DNA of 64,000 nucleotides from Takakia lepidozioides (Eukaryota; Streptophyta; Takakiopsida; Takakiales; Takakiaceae): positions 29,156,042 through 29,220,041 of the forward strand of contig CM060734.1 in NCBI GenBank assembly GCA_030704615.1, given 5' to 3'. Numbering within the stretch: the stretch's first letter is position 1; each line of letters starts with the position of its first letter. Positions 35,738-47,100 of this stretch are shown piece after piece. The translations under genes were made by a program, and so were the position numbers. Below the pieces are notes generated by a model. That model made no database searches and was not told where the DNA came from. It saw nothing but the letters and a program-made list of their open reading frames with translations.

Positions 35738-36345
35738 CACTACAGCAAATGGTGGGGGTTTGCGACACCAGCCCCGCCCCCATGCCCCGCGCGGCGCGAG
35801 CGTGCGACGCCAACCCACAGCACCTTTTTGCGACGTCGGGCCGTCGCAAACAGACCCCGCGGGTCGTCACCTAGCGCCGGGGCCAGGCGGCGATGCCCGG
35901 CCGTCACACGGGCGCATGAAGGGCAGAAGGCAGCCCTTTCTAGCGACGGCAAGCGTCGCAAGCGGAAAAATGCAACCTTTTCTTGCCCTTTTTTTCATCG
36001 CAGCCCTTTCTTGCGACGTCAGGCCGTCGCATGGTGGCATGAAGGGCAAAAGGCCCCTGCGACGGCCGGGCGTCGCAAACAGGGGCTGCCCTTTTCTTTC
36101 AAAACAAAAAAAAAAACAAGTCGCAGCCTGCGACGGCGGTCCGTCGCCGCTTGCGACCCCCGGCCTCACAAATCCAAAAGAATGTGACGCGTTGGTGTCG
36201 CAGGCAACGACAGCAGGGCTTTGTAGGTTTAGGTTTAGGGCCTTTGTGGGTTCTTAGTTTTTTTTTTGTTTTTTTTTCATATGGTACTAGGGTAGGGTGT
36301 TTGTTTTTCTTTATGGTGTAGCTTGTTGTTGTGGATCTTCTTGTA
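35738..36345. repeat. CACTA left terminal and subterminal region
   Basis: After CACTACAGCAAA come several GCGAC(G)-spacer-(C)GTCGC palindromic motifs, at about 35820-35850, 35880-35920, 36015-36035, 36058-36080 and 36125-36155. These are the kind of clustered subterminal sites bound by the accessory protein in En/Spm elements. A T-rich block follows at 36255-36280. Confidence 0.75.
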
Positions 36346-36540
36346 GATTGTGACATTCATTTTGATAATTCTCTTGACACCACTTCTGTATGTGTTGCTC
36401 CAACATATTCATTGCTTCTGCCTTCTTTCTTGAAAGACTACCAGCCACAGCCATATTTGATCAATCACATAACTAAGCTACAATATGCATGTGCATGTAC
36501 AATCAATCGAAGGGATGGGTACAGTTCGGTGCGAGAATTA

Positions 36541-37340
36541 TTATGTAGCTTTGATTACGTATCTAATCAACTTGAACATCATCATCCGGAGCTTCTTCAT
36601 CCTCATCAAGTTGTAAATCTTCTTGGTCATCGGAGTTATCGTAATAAATGGCCCGGCCCTCAAAAGGCACCTCCGAATCATCCTCCACCTCGTTGTCAAT
36701 GTCGTGCCTTCATCTCCTTGTCCAACATCCGTATCTTCTGGAGCTTCATCATATAGGGTCCGGGATGCATTCTCCGGGGCGTCATCATCCTTTTCTACCC
36801 CCTCTACCCAAGCTCCATCATCACCATCATTATGACTTGTCTCTCCTTCCACCGCAATTGCCTCACCCCATGGAGATCCGAGACCATGATAGATACGTCT
36901 TCCTCTTGGCTGAGCATACACAACCACCTTCCAATTTCCCCTTCTTGTTTTGTCATCGGAGAAGAAAATTTGTTCCATGTCTGAAGGCCATGAAAAAAGG
37001 CTCATTGGAGGGACGATGAGTAGGGTTGAGCCTATCTGCATTGACGCATATGAAACCACAATCATCTTGCACTAGTGTTGCGGAGGGCCCCACAAGATGT
37101 GGCTGGAACCACCTTCCCTTGAAGAGAAGAGGCTGGTACCTTGTATACTGAAGTTGGAGTATGCTCTCAAGCTCTCCAATGTACTCAAGTTTGCTCATAG
37201 CAGGTCGTGTATTCTCCTTGCCCCCACGGAGTCTTGCCAATATGTGGCACACAAGCCAGAATCAAAGGTTGTTTTGCGCTTCATGTCAAGAGCACGAATG
37301 CGGAAATGACGACTGTCGTGCACCTAAGCATCGTGCCACA
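36541..37340 (-). pseudogene. CACTA transposase C-terminal region (DUF4216-like)
   Basis: Two overlapping frames hold segments typical of the C-terminal region of plant TNP2-type proteins. One has GELESILQLQYTRYQPLLFKGRWF and the PSNEPFFMAFRHGTNF region (36953-37252). The other continues with EQIFFSDDKTRRGNWKVVV and an acidic tail (36541-36990). Upstream, another frame reads RALDMKRKTTFDSGL, again expected here. At least two frame changes break it. The coding sequence continues across the gypsy insertion to 58.2 kb. Confidence 0.65.
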
Positions 37341-37394
37341 ACATACATCGTTGTCCACCACACAATCTAAGCACACGATCCTAGAAAGCTATAC

Positions 37395-37399
37395 CACAA
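37395..37399. other. Gypsy target-site duplication, left (CACAA)
   Basis: CACAA directly precedes TGATAAGAG at 37400, and an identical CACAA follows the other element end at 58154-58158. Five bases is the normal gypsy duplication. Confidence 0.85.
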
Positions 37400-37490
37400 T
37401 GATAAGAGATGAGAAATGAGAGAAGTAGAAGACAATGAAAGCTCTCAAAGCATAAAGCAATCACATGAAGAACAAGCCCTAGTCCTTCCA
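37400..37490 (-). repeat. Gypsy 3' LTR remnant (91 bp)
   Basis: It matches 57817-57907 with two substitutions, then switches directly to integrase coding sequence. The rest of the 337-bp LTR and the end of pol were lost by an internal deletion. Confidence 0.9.
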
Positions 37491-38270
37491 GCTCACATAC
37501 ACGTGCCCACACGTCCGGATCATCAAGGTTAAGAACTGTAGCAGCTTCTCTGCGAATGGATGTAGGCAAATCCGACTCTCGGCCAAGAGAAGAAAGTATG
37601 GTGAGAAGGAGGCAAGTGATGCTTGCTTGCTTGCTGAACCTGTAGCCCATGGCTAAACCAGGGTAACTGAAGGTCCCAATCTCCTAGGTGTCCCTTCTGC
37701 AAGCCATACTTGCGCAAACCCCTCTTTATTGTCTGAACAACTCTCTCTGCCAAGCCATCGGCCTCAGGATGATCCCAAGAAGTGGTGCGGTGGTCTATCA
37801 AGGCCTTGTCACACAAAGCCTGAAATTCCCCCAAGAACTCTCTCCCTTGGTCCGTGAGTACCTCAGCTGGAGCACCGAATCGGCTAAGCACACAATCCAA
37901 GAATGCATACGCAGCTCCCTCACTAGCCTTATCAGGCAATGGAACCAATTCAATCCACTTGGAGAAGTGCTCCACCATCACCAACACGTACTTGTTGTGG
38001 CGCATGGTCAGTGGCAACGGCCCTGCGAAGTCAAGACTCCACCTGTAGCCCAATCCCATGATCGGAAGAGGGTGCAATTGTAGAGTAGGGGCGTTGAATG
38101 AAGCACGCACCCTGTCACTCACCATGCACCTAGTCACAAATTGTTGCACCTTTGTGTGCATACCACGCCACCGATACTGCCCCTGCAGTAGACTATGAGT
38201 GCGTCGCACCCCAAAATGCCCCAACTCCTCATGGGCATTGCCGCACTAACCGTGCCCGCTGTGTTGGGTG
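37491..38270 (-). pseudogene. Gypsy integrase, C-terminally truncated
   Basis: The frame shows the zinc-binding region with LGHFGVRRTHSLL and TRCMVSDR, where the second Cys of the HHCC motif is Ser. The catalytic core follows: Asp in WSLDFAGPL, Asp in VLTDQGREF and Glu in EADGLAERVVQTIK. The following segment near 37600 changes frame (FSKQASITCLL, then REAATVLNLDDPDVWARVCE) and stops at the deletion boundary with the LTR remnant. A stop and frameshift near 37650 and the Ser substitution indicate loss of function. Confidence 0.9.
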
Positions 38271-38639
38271 AGGCACAATCCTCACTCAACCATCCTCCCA
38301 CACTCGGAGCAGGTGTGTCCCCTCCCACTTGAACCTCTTGGCTCGTTGTAGGATCCAATCCCTCTCATTGGCAGTCATAGTGGCTGTAGTGTCTCCAGTG
38401 CGGAGGTAGTCCAACACAACTGAATCCTCATGTAATCTTTGGCGCCACCTTGCTCATTGCTGGCCTCAGGGTCCTCAGACACTTGATCTACAGTCATCCC
38501 TGTTGCAGGTCCAACCTGGCCTTCCGCTGCCAGATACACAGAAATGCAGATGCATGCCATCCGGGCACCATCTCCTCATCCGTCTCACCATGCCACCGAG
38601 CTCCAGTGTCATCCTGCTGGCTCGTGCATGGATTGCGAC

Positions 38640-39993
38640 TCAACCCATCTGCTTTGCGATTGACCAACCCGGTCGATGCACCACCTGAAAGTCATACTCT
38701 TGAAGGATGAGTGCCCACCATGCAAGCTTCCCCGTAAGCTTGTCTGATTCCATCAACCACTTGAGTGGTTGGTGATCCGTGACAAGGGTGAAGAGATTGC
38801 CGTATAGATAGCACCTGAAGTGTGTCACGGCCCACACTGCAGCTAAGCATTCTCCCTCATATGAGCTATACTTAGACTCTGCAACGTTGTTCGAGCGGCT
38901 AGCATAAGCCACTACGAACTCTCTTCCCTCATCATCCACCTGTGTGAGCACCGCTCCAAGCCCCAGCATGCTCCAATCTGTATGCAGCTGAAAAGGACGC
39001 CCCCTGATAGGTCGTCTCAAGATAGGCGCCGAGGTCAACCTCGCCTTGAGCTCTTGAAAAGCTTGTTCTTGCTCATCTTCCCACTGCCACTCCTGGTCCA
39101 CCTTGGTCAGCTTGGTTAGAGCCTTTGCAATGGCACTAAATCCCTTAACAAACCGTCTATAATAGTTTGCTAACCCCATGAAAGCTCGAACTCGGCTCAC
39201 ATCCGTGGGGCGTGGAACCTGTGCAATGGACTCTACCTTAGTCTGTTGTACCCCCAATCCTCCAGGATATATCATGTGACCCAAATACTCAATCTGGTTG
39301 TGGAAAAACTTGCACTTTCCCGGATGTAACTTCAATCCGTGCGCCCTCAAGCGCTCAATACCCCTGAAGGTGTCTCTCATGCTCTTCCACCGTAGCACTA
39401 AAGATGATGATGTCATCTATGTAGCACCGAGCAAACTCCACCCCTGCTAGAATCCTGTCCATGACTCTCTGAAACTCTGCCGGAGCGTTCTTAAGCCCAA
39501 ATGGTAAGAACCGCCACTGGTATAGGCAATCCTTCCCGTGCTCATTGTTCCCCCAGAATGCCGTCTTTGCTTATCCGCCTCCTTGATCAGCAACTAGTGA
39601 TATCCGGATCGTAAATCCAACGTGCTAAGACCTTGGCATGCCCAATGGCATCAAAGATCTCCTCTGGTGTTGGCATGGCATACCTATCGGACTTGTTCTG
39701 ACGATTTACAGGCCGGTAATCACCGCACATACGTCTCTCCGTCCAATTGCCAAGACATCCTTCTTGGCTGGCATCACTGTGGCTGAAGCATACTCTCCCC
39801 CAGATAGCTCCACCAAACCAGCCTCCCAAAGGTCCTGAGTTCTCATCTGAATCAAGGACCTCTCCATGTCACTGTATCTATAGGGTCTCCGAAAGATTGG
39901 CGTGTCAGTAGCCAATTCAATGCGAATCTCTTGACCCTTCAGTGCTCCTAAGTCCTTCAAACTGAAGGCAAAGCAGTTCCTGTAAGCCCTCAA
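38640..39993 (-). pseudogene. Gypsy reverse transcriptase and RNase H
   Basis: The reverse transcriptase begins with PIFRRPYRYSDMERSLIQ, continues with GDYRPVNRQNKSDRYAMPTPEEIFDAIG, and has the catalytic CYIDDIIIF near 39410. It is followed by LKLHPGKCKFF, YLGHMI and MGLANYYRRFVKGFS. RNase H shows LHTDWSMLGLGAVLTQ, SSYEGECLAAVWA and LVTDHQPLKWL. These landmarks lie in at least three frames (breaks near 39.75, 39.58 and 39.37 kb), so the polyprotein cannot be made as one chain. Gypsy order (reverse transcriptase, RNase H, then integrase) is preserved. Confidence 0.92.
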
Positions 39994-40118
39994 GAACCGC
40001 CGTATACGTCGTCTCTCTCCTCCGGTGACTATAGGTCCAACATCAGGCTCCCAGTTGTCCTCCGTGACTGCAACCTTGAGTCCAACAGGCTTAGAGGTAG
40101 AAGACGCGTCCCGTGGTG

Positions 40119-41640
40119 CTATGCTGCAACCTCTTGAGCAATGACCACTGCCTCCTCTGTCAGTGACAATGTCTCATCCTGCCCCATCATCCCATCCTTG
40201 AAGACCTCCTCAATCCGAGAAAAATCCCCAACCTGATCCATCACCGCCGCCTTGGCTGCCAACTCCTTCTGAACCTCGAGCACCTCCCACGTGTGCCATG
40301 GATGCGGCCTGCACCTCGTGGTCCTCACCTGCTCGCCCCCACTCGCTGCCTGTACCGTCTCGCTAGGCAGGGAGACCATGAAGGGAAGAGTACTCCGTAC
40401 TCTGCGCTGCTCAGCCATAGCCAAGCTGATAATCCAGGTCAAGCAATTGAGATCCATTGCTTGCCCCAACACCTGACGATGTGATGCCTCAGAAAGAGAT
40501 GGCACCGCCGTGGTACCTGTGGTAGAACCCATCGCCCGCTCGCGCTCGTCAGCATTGGGCTCCACTATTGTTGCAACTGGCTATCCCACAAGAGGCCAAG
40601 TCCACCATCCCGAAAAGCATGGGATCCTCGGAAGCTGAGCAGTGTAGGTAATGTTGCTCGTGGTTGACCCACCCTGTTGACCACTGCCAAAGGCGAACGG
40701 TCATCGTGTCTCACACGTTGAGACTGCCTCCCTGTGTCCAAAATACTATCCACTGTGAGGTGTGCTGGCCGCTGCACCCCATCAAATGCACGCTTGAGCA
40801 GTGCGGGTGGCATCAAGTTAGTCCACCATAGCCGTGGACGATGAGCCCATGACCCCACTACAGCTGCATCCAGCAACACTGCTGATCCAAGCCACGACCG
40901 GACTTGATGCACACTGGCCATCACCCTGGCCCGAGAATCACCCATCAGTGGCACATTCTCCAAGATGTATGCTGGAGATACAGCTTGATGAAGCTGCAAG
41001 TGGCGCAAAATCCGCACCATCTCCCAAAACAGACCCGTCCTCGAGTCTCGCAATCCATTGCCATGCCCGGCTGATGAATGCCCTTGGCAGGGCCAACCTG
41101 CCACTACCAGATCAATGGAGCCAACCCGCTCCAAATCCTGCGCCGCGCCCCCAGCAACGAAATGTCGGCTGGCAAGGCTTGTTGGTATCCACGAACTGCA
41201 GACACTGACAACAAATCAGGGTACTGCTGTACCAACTGAGCAAAATGGCGCAGTGAGATGCGTCGTGCAGTCTCATCCCTCTCCACATACAGGTAACGTC
41301 GAACTCGTACACCTGCCTGTAGTACTGCAGCCAATCCAGTGCTGATCCCGCCAAACAAGTCCAGAAGGCATATGCCTTCATCCGGGCACTGCCACACAAG
41401 AGGTGTGGTGTCCAATGGCGACAATTGAGGTGGTCCTGGTGCAATCACCGCACTCTCCTCTTCTCTTGACGGTACGAAGGCCTCTACCCAGGCTTGTTGT
41501 ACCCGTTCATCAGCAGCCTGCTGCAAATCCTTGCTCGTACCCCATAATGGAGTGTGAGCAACCATGGCAGGCAACTCCGCCGTACCATGCATGTCATCCT
41601 GCTCTGCTGGAGGTGGCACATCCTCTGCATGGGCATTGCC
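40119..41640 (-). pseudogene. Cytosine-C5 DNA methyltransferase domain in gypsy polyprotein
   Basis: Motifs of the C5-methyltransferase fold appear in the canonical order on the minus strand. Motif I (SAM binding) is LLDLFGGISTGLAAV near 41340-41370, with an acidic VERD shortly after. Motif IV, with the catalytic Cys, is VVAGWPCQGHSSAGHG near 41070-41110. Motif VI is LENVP near 40955, and motif VIII is HRPRLWWTN near 40830. The C-terminal motifs IX-X include ADERERAMG near 40545 and LGQAMDLNCLTWI near 40440. Frameshifts near 41150 and near 40565 split the domain, so this copy is probably inactive. It lies between protease and reverse transcriptase, in the pol direction, and so reads as part of the polyprotein. 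PCQ and ENVP favour a DNMT1/CMT or bacterial-type enzyme over DNMT3/DRM. Confidence 0.88.
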
Positions 41641-41649
41641 TTCCAGCAA

Positions 41650-42837
41650 CTCTCCAGGCCAACTAACTGCAGCTGTAAAGGCGGCTAGTATTGGCATCTT
41701 GCCCCGCTGGGCAGCCGCAATACCCCCAATGAATGTCACAGGGAGCTGTGCATGACGACCATCCCCTGACTGCCATCTAGGCCTGTAGGATGCTGACTCC
41801 TCCCAAAAGTCCAGGGTGAAGCCCATGGGATATAACACTGCCCCACCAACAAGGACATTGTAAGAGACCGCGTCTGTCACAATGGCCTTGGCTCACATCA
41901 CTGAGCCATCTACAGGATGATCTGGTTGTAGTCCAATGGCCAACTCACGCCGTGTCATGCCTCGAGCCTGCTCTGATCCTCCCAGAGATGTCTGTATCTG
42001 GAAAGGACAAGGCTCCATATCCGCCTCCATGAGGCCCAAACCTGCAATAGCAACTCTGCCCAACATCAGTGGCTAAGCTCCTGAGTCCAACAAGACCCGC
42101 AGTGGCCGGTACTTCTTGCCTGCCGGTCCACTCAAAGTGAAAATGCCTCCCTGATTGTCTAACAAGACAACTCCAGGTGTCACCATGGCGCGCTCAAAGG
42201 CTGGCCTAGCTGGCAGCTCCATCAACCTGGCAGCTGCAGCTTGCCATGGCGCAGCCGTGGCAGTCTTGACCCTCAAATCCGAGGATCCCTCTGCCACTAC
42301 ACCTTCCAGTAACTTCGCAGAAGATGAAGTGACCTCCCCACTCTCGCAGAGTGTTGTTGCTAGTCTGAACACTGCAGCTGGTCTTACCCCCGGCGTCGCA
42401 ATCATGGTTGCCGAGAACAGTGGGGCTTGACACACAGAGGTGGCTGCCCCCAATAACACACCGGCTGCACTAGCCTTGGTAGCAGGTGTCAGTGCTACAC
42501 GTGTAGCTCTCCCCAATGGCATAGTAACCTCCGCCTCGGTAACAGTCGGGCGAAAACTAGGTGCCATGGATGGCGTCGACACTGTCTCCGCCAATGTGAA
42601 TGACTGAGGAAGCCTCGCCTGACGGCTTGCTTCCCCACGCTGTGGATCCAATTCCACCTCTGCACCTCGTGGCTCACGAACTCGTGCTGCTCCTCGAGTC
42701 ACGGCTGCAGCAGACTCCACCTGCTCTAGTGGTAGTACTGCTCCGCACATGAATCCCATGCCTCCCATATCTCCTCCCTCAGGAGCAGGAGGTGGACCAT
42801 CCCGCCTGGGAGCCGGTACCACCTGAGCTGTAGCCAT
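41650..42837 (-). pseudogene. Gypsy aspartic protease region
   Basis: The 254-residue frame at 42073-42837 is Ala/Pro/Thr-rich and ends in YRPLRVLLDSGA, immediately followed by TAG and then PLMLG in the same phase. This is the active-site region of a retropepsin (DSGA) with a stop just behind it. A further TGA interrupts near 41892, after which VTDAVSYNVLVG and GFTLDFWEESASYRPRW continue as the second half of the protease. The frame leads directly into the methyltransferase. The two stops may be decay or, less likely, readthrough sites. Confidence 0.8.
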
Positions 42838-42849
42838 GGCAGCGAGCCT

Positions 42850-43516
42850 CTACTCTAGCTGCTGAAGCCGGTTGGCCAAGTCTTGGTCAACACCCTGACC
42901 TCCGCGTCCTTGGCCATGTTGAGCTTGCCCTTGGCCTGCACCTCGTGCCCGACCACCTCGTCCTCTCTGGGCTGGTCCACCTCGCCCCCAGCCACCATTG
43001 TTCCCTTGGAACTGGCCTGGGCGCAACTCAGGGTGCAAGTCATAACACTGGGCATCTCCATGCCCATACTTGCCACAATGCCCACACTGCAACTGTGCAG
43101 GTTGTGCTTGTGCCGGCCTTCTACCACTCTCTGGGCAATCTCTCTTGACATGGGGTCCTCCACATGTCCAACATATCACCCTTGGTTGCTGTTGGCCTGC
43201 AAAAGATGCCACGGGCCTCTGCACCTGAGGTCCCCTATAAGCTCCATGGAACTTGGGTTGGGTAACCTTGCCCCCCTAACCACGCTGTTGGGCAGTCCCT
43301 TGTACCTGTTGGCTGGCAGCTGCACCTCGTGCAGGCATGTCCTTGCCAAATCCAATGGTAACAACTCGCTCCTCCACCATGTTGAGCTCAATCCGCTCAG
43401 CCAGCAGAAACACATCCGCTAATGTGGGTTGGGCCGCTTGTAACAGGGTTGCATCCCGCACCCTTCTCTTGAGCTCCTTGTCCAAAATTCCATACCAGAA
43501 CTGGACTGCCTGAGCT
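42850..43516 (-). pseudogene. Gypsy gag C-terminal part with zinc knuckles
   Basis: It begins at the MULE1 boundary with VTEAQAVQFWYGILDKELKRRVRDA, QPTLADVFLLAERIELN and MVEERVV, typical of gypsy gag. A Gln/Gly-rich linker follows. CWTCGGPHVKRDC has one residue fewer than the standard CX2CX4HX4C box, and CGHCGKYGHGDAQC is canonical. A basic Gly/Arg-rich tail follows. A stop at the junction near 43277 separates two frames. The gag N-terminal part lies across MULE1 at 54.6-55.4 kb. Confidence 0.88.
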
Positions 43517-43813
43517 TCAGTAACCCAAGCAACGACACTACCGCGTGAGCTTGGCGCGTGAGCGTGTGAGCGTACGCTCACACAATAATGACGTGGCGTG
43601 AGCCTACACTCACGCTGCTGACATGGCGCTGATGCTGACGTGGCGTGAGCCTGGTCCAGGTCATGCCACGTCACCACAAAGAAGGTGGGCCTATAACCGT
43701 GGAGCCCCCAACTGCTGATTTCACCACATGAAGGTGAAACGGATGAAGGGTTTTGGGCTTTCCTGGAATTCAACCTTCTGTTAACAGGAGCTTCATTTCG
43801 TAGAACTGAAATG

Positions 43814-44004
43814 AACCTCGTGTCGACACAAGGGGGATTTGGAGAACTTCAACAAAACCTCGTGTTAAGACGAGGTTGTTTTCCTGGAACAAAAATGAAC
43901 TTCGTGTTGACACGATGTTGTTTTCTGAGAACTAAAATCATCCTTGTGTCAACATAAGGAGGATTTGGAGAACTTCAAGTAAACCTCGTGTTGAGACGAG
44001 GTTG
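43814..44004. repeat. Cluster of five short palindromes (family B)
   Basis: Five units of about 22 bp at 43814, 43855, 43898, 43940 and 43982 follow the pattern AACCTYGTGT-YR-ASACRAGGTT, with some mismatches. Spacing is about 42 bp. The intervening GGATTTGGAGAACTTCAA also repeats. They lie between the transposase stop and the left end of MULE1. Confidence 0.85.
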
Positions 44005-44185
44005 ATTTGATCATCTGTCTATCTGAAGGTAGTTTCTTGTGTTTGCTAATGAAAAGAGAATGACAAACCAATGCGACAAATGCATTGACCCATGCATAGC
44101 AAAGATATTAGACGACATACATTGAGAGTCACTGGACTTGAACAGTCATTCCATTACAAGTTGTAGTCAAGGAAAACACAGATTT

Positions 44186-47100
44186 TTATGGGCTTGTATC
44201 CCGCTGTAGAAATGTGTTGACTTCGTTGAAACTCATAGTGGCTTGGTGAATGAAGAAGTCGCGCTTTGGATCACAAACCATCCTTCTCAAGAAGACGAAG
44301 TAAAGGTGTTTGCACGGTATGAACTTCCCTCTCTTTCCCAAACTACTTGAAAGCATACCAACAAAATCAGGACATGTACAATTGGGAAAATTGGAAACAG
44401 TGATTTCGTACGTCCTGTCCTGCAGCGCAGATGCGGATGAGATCATGGTGAAGACCCGACCATACCCTGGATCAGGCACTTCCATTGTTCCCGCAACACG
44501 AGCGTGAAGCATTCTGGCGGACTCAATTTTGCCGTAGTGTTCTGCGGTTGGAGGGAATCGTCGAACCAGCTTCCCATTCCGTCTGGTTGGCCACAAGTGA
44601 GCGTCAGGCGGAGGTACCCGTGAACCGCTTCCACTTGAAGCACCTTCACGTGCAATGGAATGTCTGGCTAGGGAGAAACCCGCCTCTTCCAGCATTGCGA
44701 TCTCTCGGTGAGTGAGACCTGTGCCCATCTTCACAGGCCACACGGTTGGTGGAGTAGGCTTCCTTACCACGGAAGGCCTCACTGTACCATGCACACATCT
44801 CCCACAATCGTCAGTGCAGAACCAGAACTTGTGGTTCTTTGCCTCGCCTTGTCCGTAAGGGAGAAACAAACCCGTGAATGTAGGAGTGCAATGCGTTCTT
44901 TCCCTCTGGAGATTAATGATGTACATTTTTCATGATTGGTGGCCCTGATCGCCGCGCATTTCACACGAGATCCAGCACTTGTGCGTTCTATATGCCAAAC
45001 CTCGTCCAAGCCCATGGACTCGATTATATGCGGCACCACGTTCTGGTCTTCAACCATTGCAGTGACAATGCTTGATGCAGGGGTCCGGTCTGGGGCAGAG
45101 TAGCCCTCACCTGTGGATGTTCCGCAATTCCATCTCTGATCCAAGGGAACACGTGGCGTCGAGAAGTTCACCCTGTCCGCCCTATGGGAATCTGCATCCG
45201 ATCCCGGAGGGGTGTCCAATTTCCGTTTGCAAGACCCGAATCTCTCTTCGCCTTCTAGATGGGGAACTCTTCCCACGAGAGGGGTGCCATCTGCACATAT
45301 GCTCACTGCCCGCGCTATTTTGCTGGGATCCCCTGATCTTCCAGCTGCCCGCAACATCAACTCGCTCCTGTCCGGACCTTTGCCACCAAGGCCACCCCTC
45401 AAGAATGACCTATATCTGGTTTGCTGCTGCAGAGCACGAATGAGGTCATCGGCCGTCGCCGCATACAAATCTCTCCCTTTTTGCCGGATTGCTGCAACCA
45501 GGCATTGTGCACTGTCTCCGCAAGATTGCAAGAAGGCATGTCCGCCATCTCCTCAATGGACATATGCTGCAAGGAAAAAAAAAAAAAACCGATATTAGGA
45601 TTGGACCCTGAAAGATATATCCGAAGCACCCAAACGAAGGTGAATACAAACCACTCACCGTTGTCATGGCCGCTCCCCACTGTCGGTAACGGAAGTGCCA
45701 AAATGCGAACCAGTCTTGCAGTGCCCTCATGTTGTCCTCCGATGCCGCTCCAGATGAGTACCACCAGGCACGAATTGTCTGGAACAATGTATTCGCTTCC
45801 CCCATAGTTTTGGCGTCTTTGTACTGGTTGCACAGTTGGCGATGCATAGTCTGCATATCTGGCTTGATGTATGTCTTTGTGTGTTTGTCCAGGGATTGTG
45901 TCCAATGGAAAAGACATGTACGTTCTCTTCCAGGCATTGGCACTTTTGGGTCTCCTGTCCTGAACACAATGCGGACAGCGTTGAAGTTAGCTTGAGCACT
46001 ATCGGCCATGAAACCAACGAAATTGGGAGATGGGACCATAACTCGAATGAGAGCTTCCCACATGAGCTGTTGTGAATCTGTGTCCTCTGACTGCATGTCA
46101 CACACTGCAATTGTCATGACCCGCTGGTACACAGGGTCGTAAACATGACATGCCATTGTGGTCCAGTCTTTAACCCTCTTTGACATGATCGAACATAAGG
46201 AAGCAGTTGCCAAGATCGCCACCCTTCTGCATACGTTTAACCAGGCTGACCCCGCTGCCCTCACCTTTTGTGGACATTTTGAACAAGAACACTTTCCTGG
46301 CTCCTTGTCTCGGGAAAACGCTGTCTTGGATGTAGTCATACATGCTCCTTTTCTTCAAATCCATAATATTGTCCATATAACCTCGGCTCCCAGAGCCCAT
46401 TCTTAAAGCGTTCACCTGATTCCTAATGTTTGGAGAAGTCAAAGTTGAGAAATGGTCCATAACAGTGTCCAAAGCCGATCCCTCCAGTATTCCTCCAACC
46501 GAATTTGATGCACACAGAATACGGCTTTCCAGAAAGGACTTGCTCACCCCCATGGCAATTGCAGATGTGGTTCCAGTTGGATTGGTATCCAACTCTTGCC
46601 TTATCAGACGCGAGACTGTGTCAACGCTCTCCCTATAATCCCCCTTGGACACAGGGTGGTTGTGAAAACCGAAATGGACACAGGCTCTAGTCAGGGTTTT
46701 GAATCGATGCACCACATAATACATTCTGGCGCCACACAAAGCAAGGCAGCAAGGTGGTACCCTACAGAACTTGCACACAAAAGTGTTACTGTATGGTGGT
46801 GTCACCCCAGGCTTGAATGGATTCTCACTGACACCATCCCATTCGCTTTGCTTTTACACACCTGACAATGCGAAGTGTCTGCATTTCATGTTCTCGCATT
46901 TCAGGTGCCCATTACAGACTGTTCGCCTGAATATGAGGTTGTCGTTGTTGTGAATATTGGAGGTTTTTGTGCGGCACCAAGGGTGCCCATCGTGCTTTTT
47001 GTCCATTCCTTCCAGGAGACTGGAAATGCCCCCCACGCGACCAGGAGGAGGTAGCTCGAAAACAGTATTACCATCAAAAGATTCCGGCAAGAATGCCACC

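Noticed and set aside
35625-36257. 210-residue plus-strand frame rich in Arg/Pro/Ala
   Set aside because: It lies in the GC-rich CACTA subterminal repeats, and competing long frames exist on all sides, so it is compositional.
40119-41640. Host DNA methyltransferase gene into which the gypsy element inserted
   Set aside because: The domain lies inside the element between protease and reverse transcriptase, in the same orientation and without introns, so it belongs to the retroelement polyprotein.
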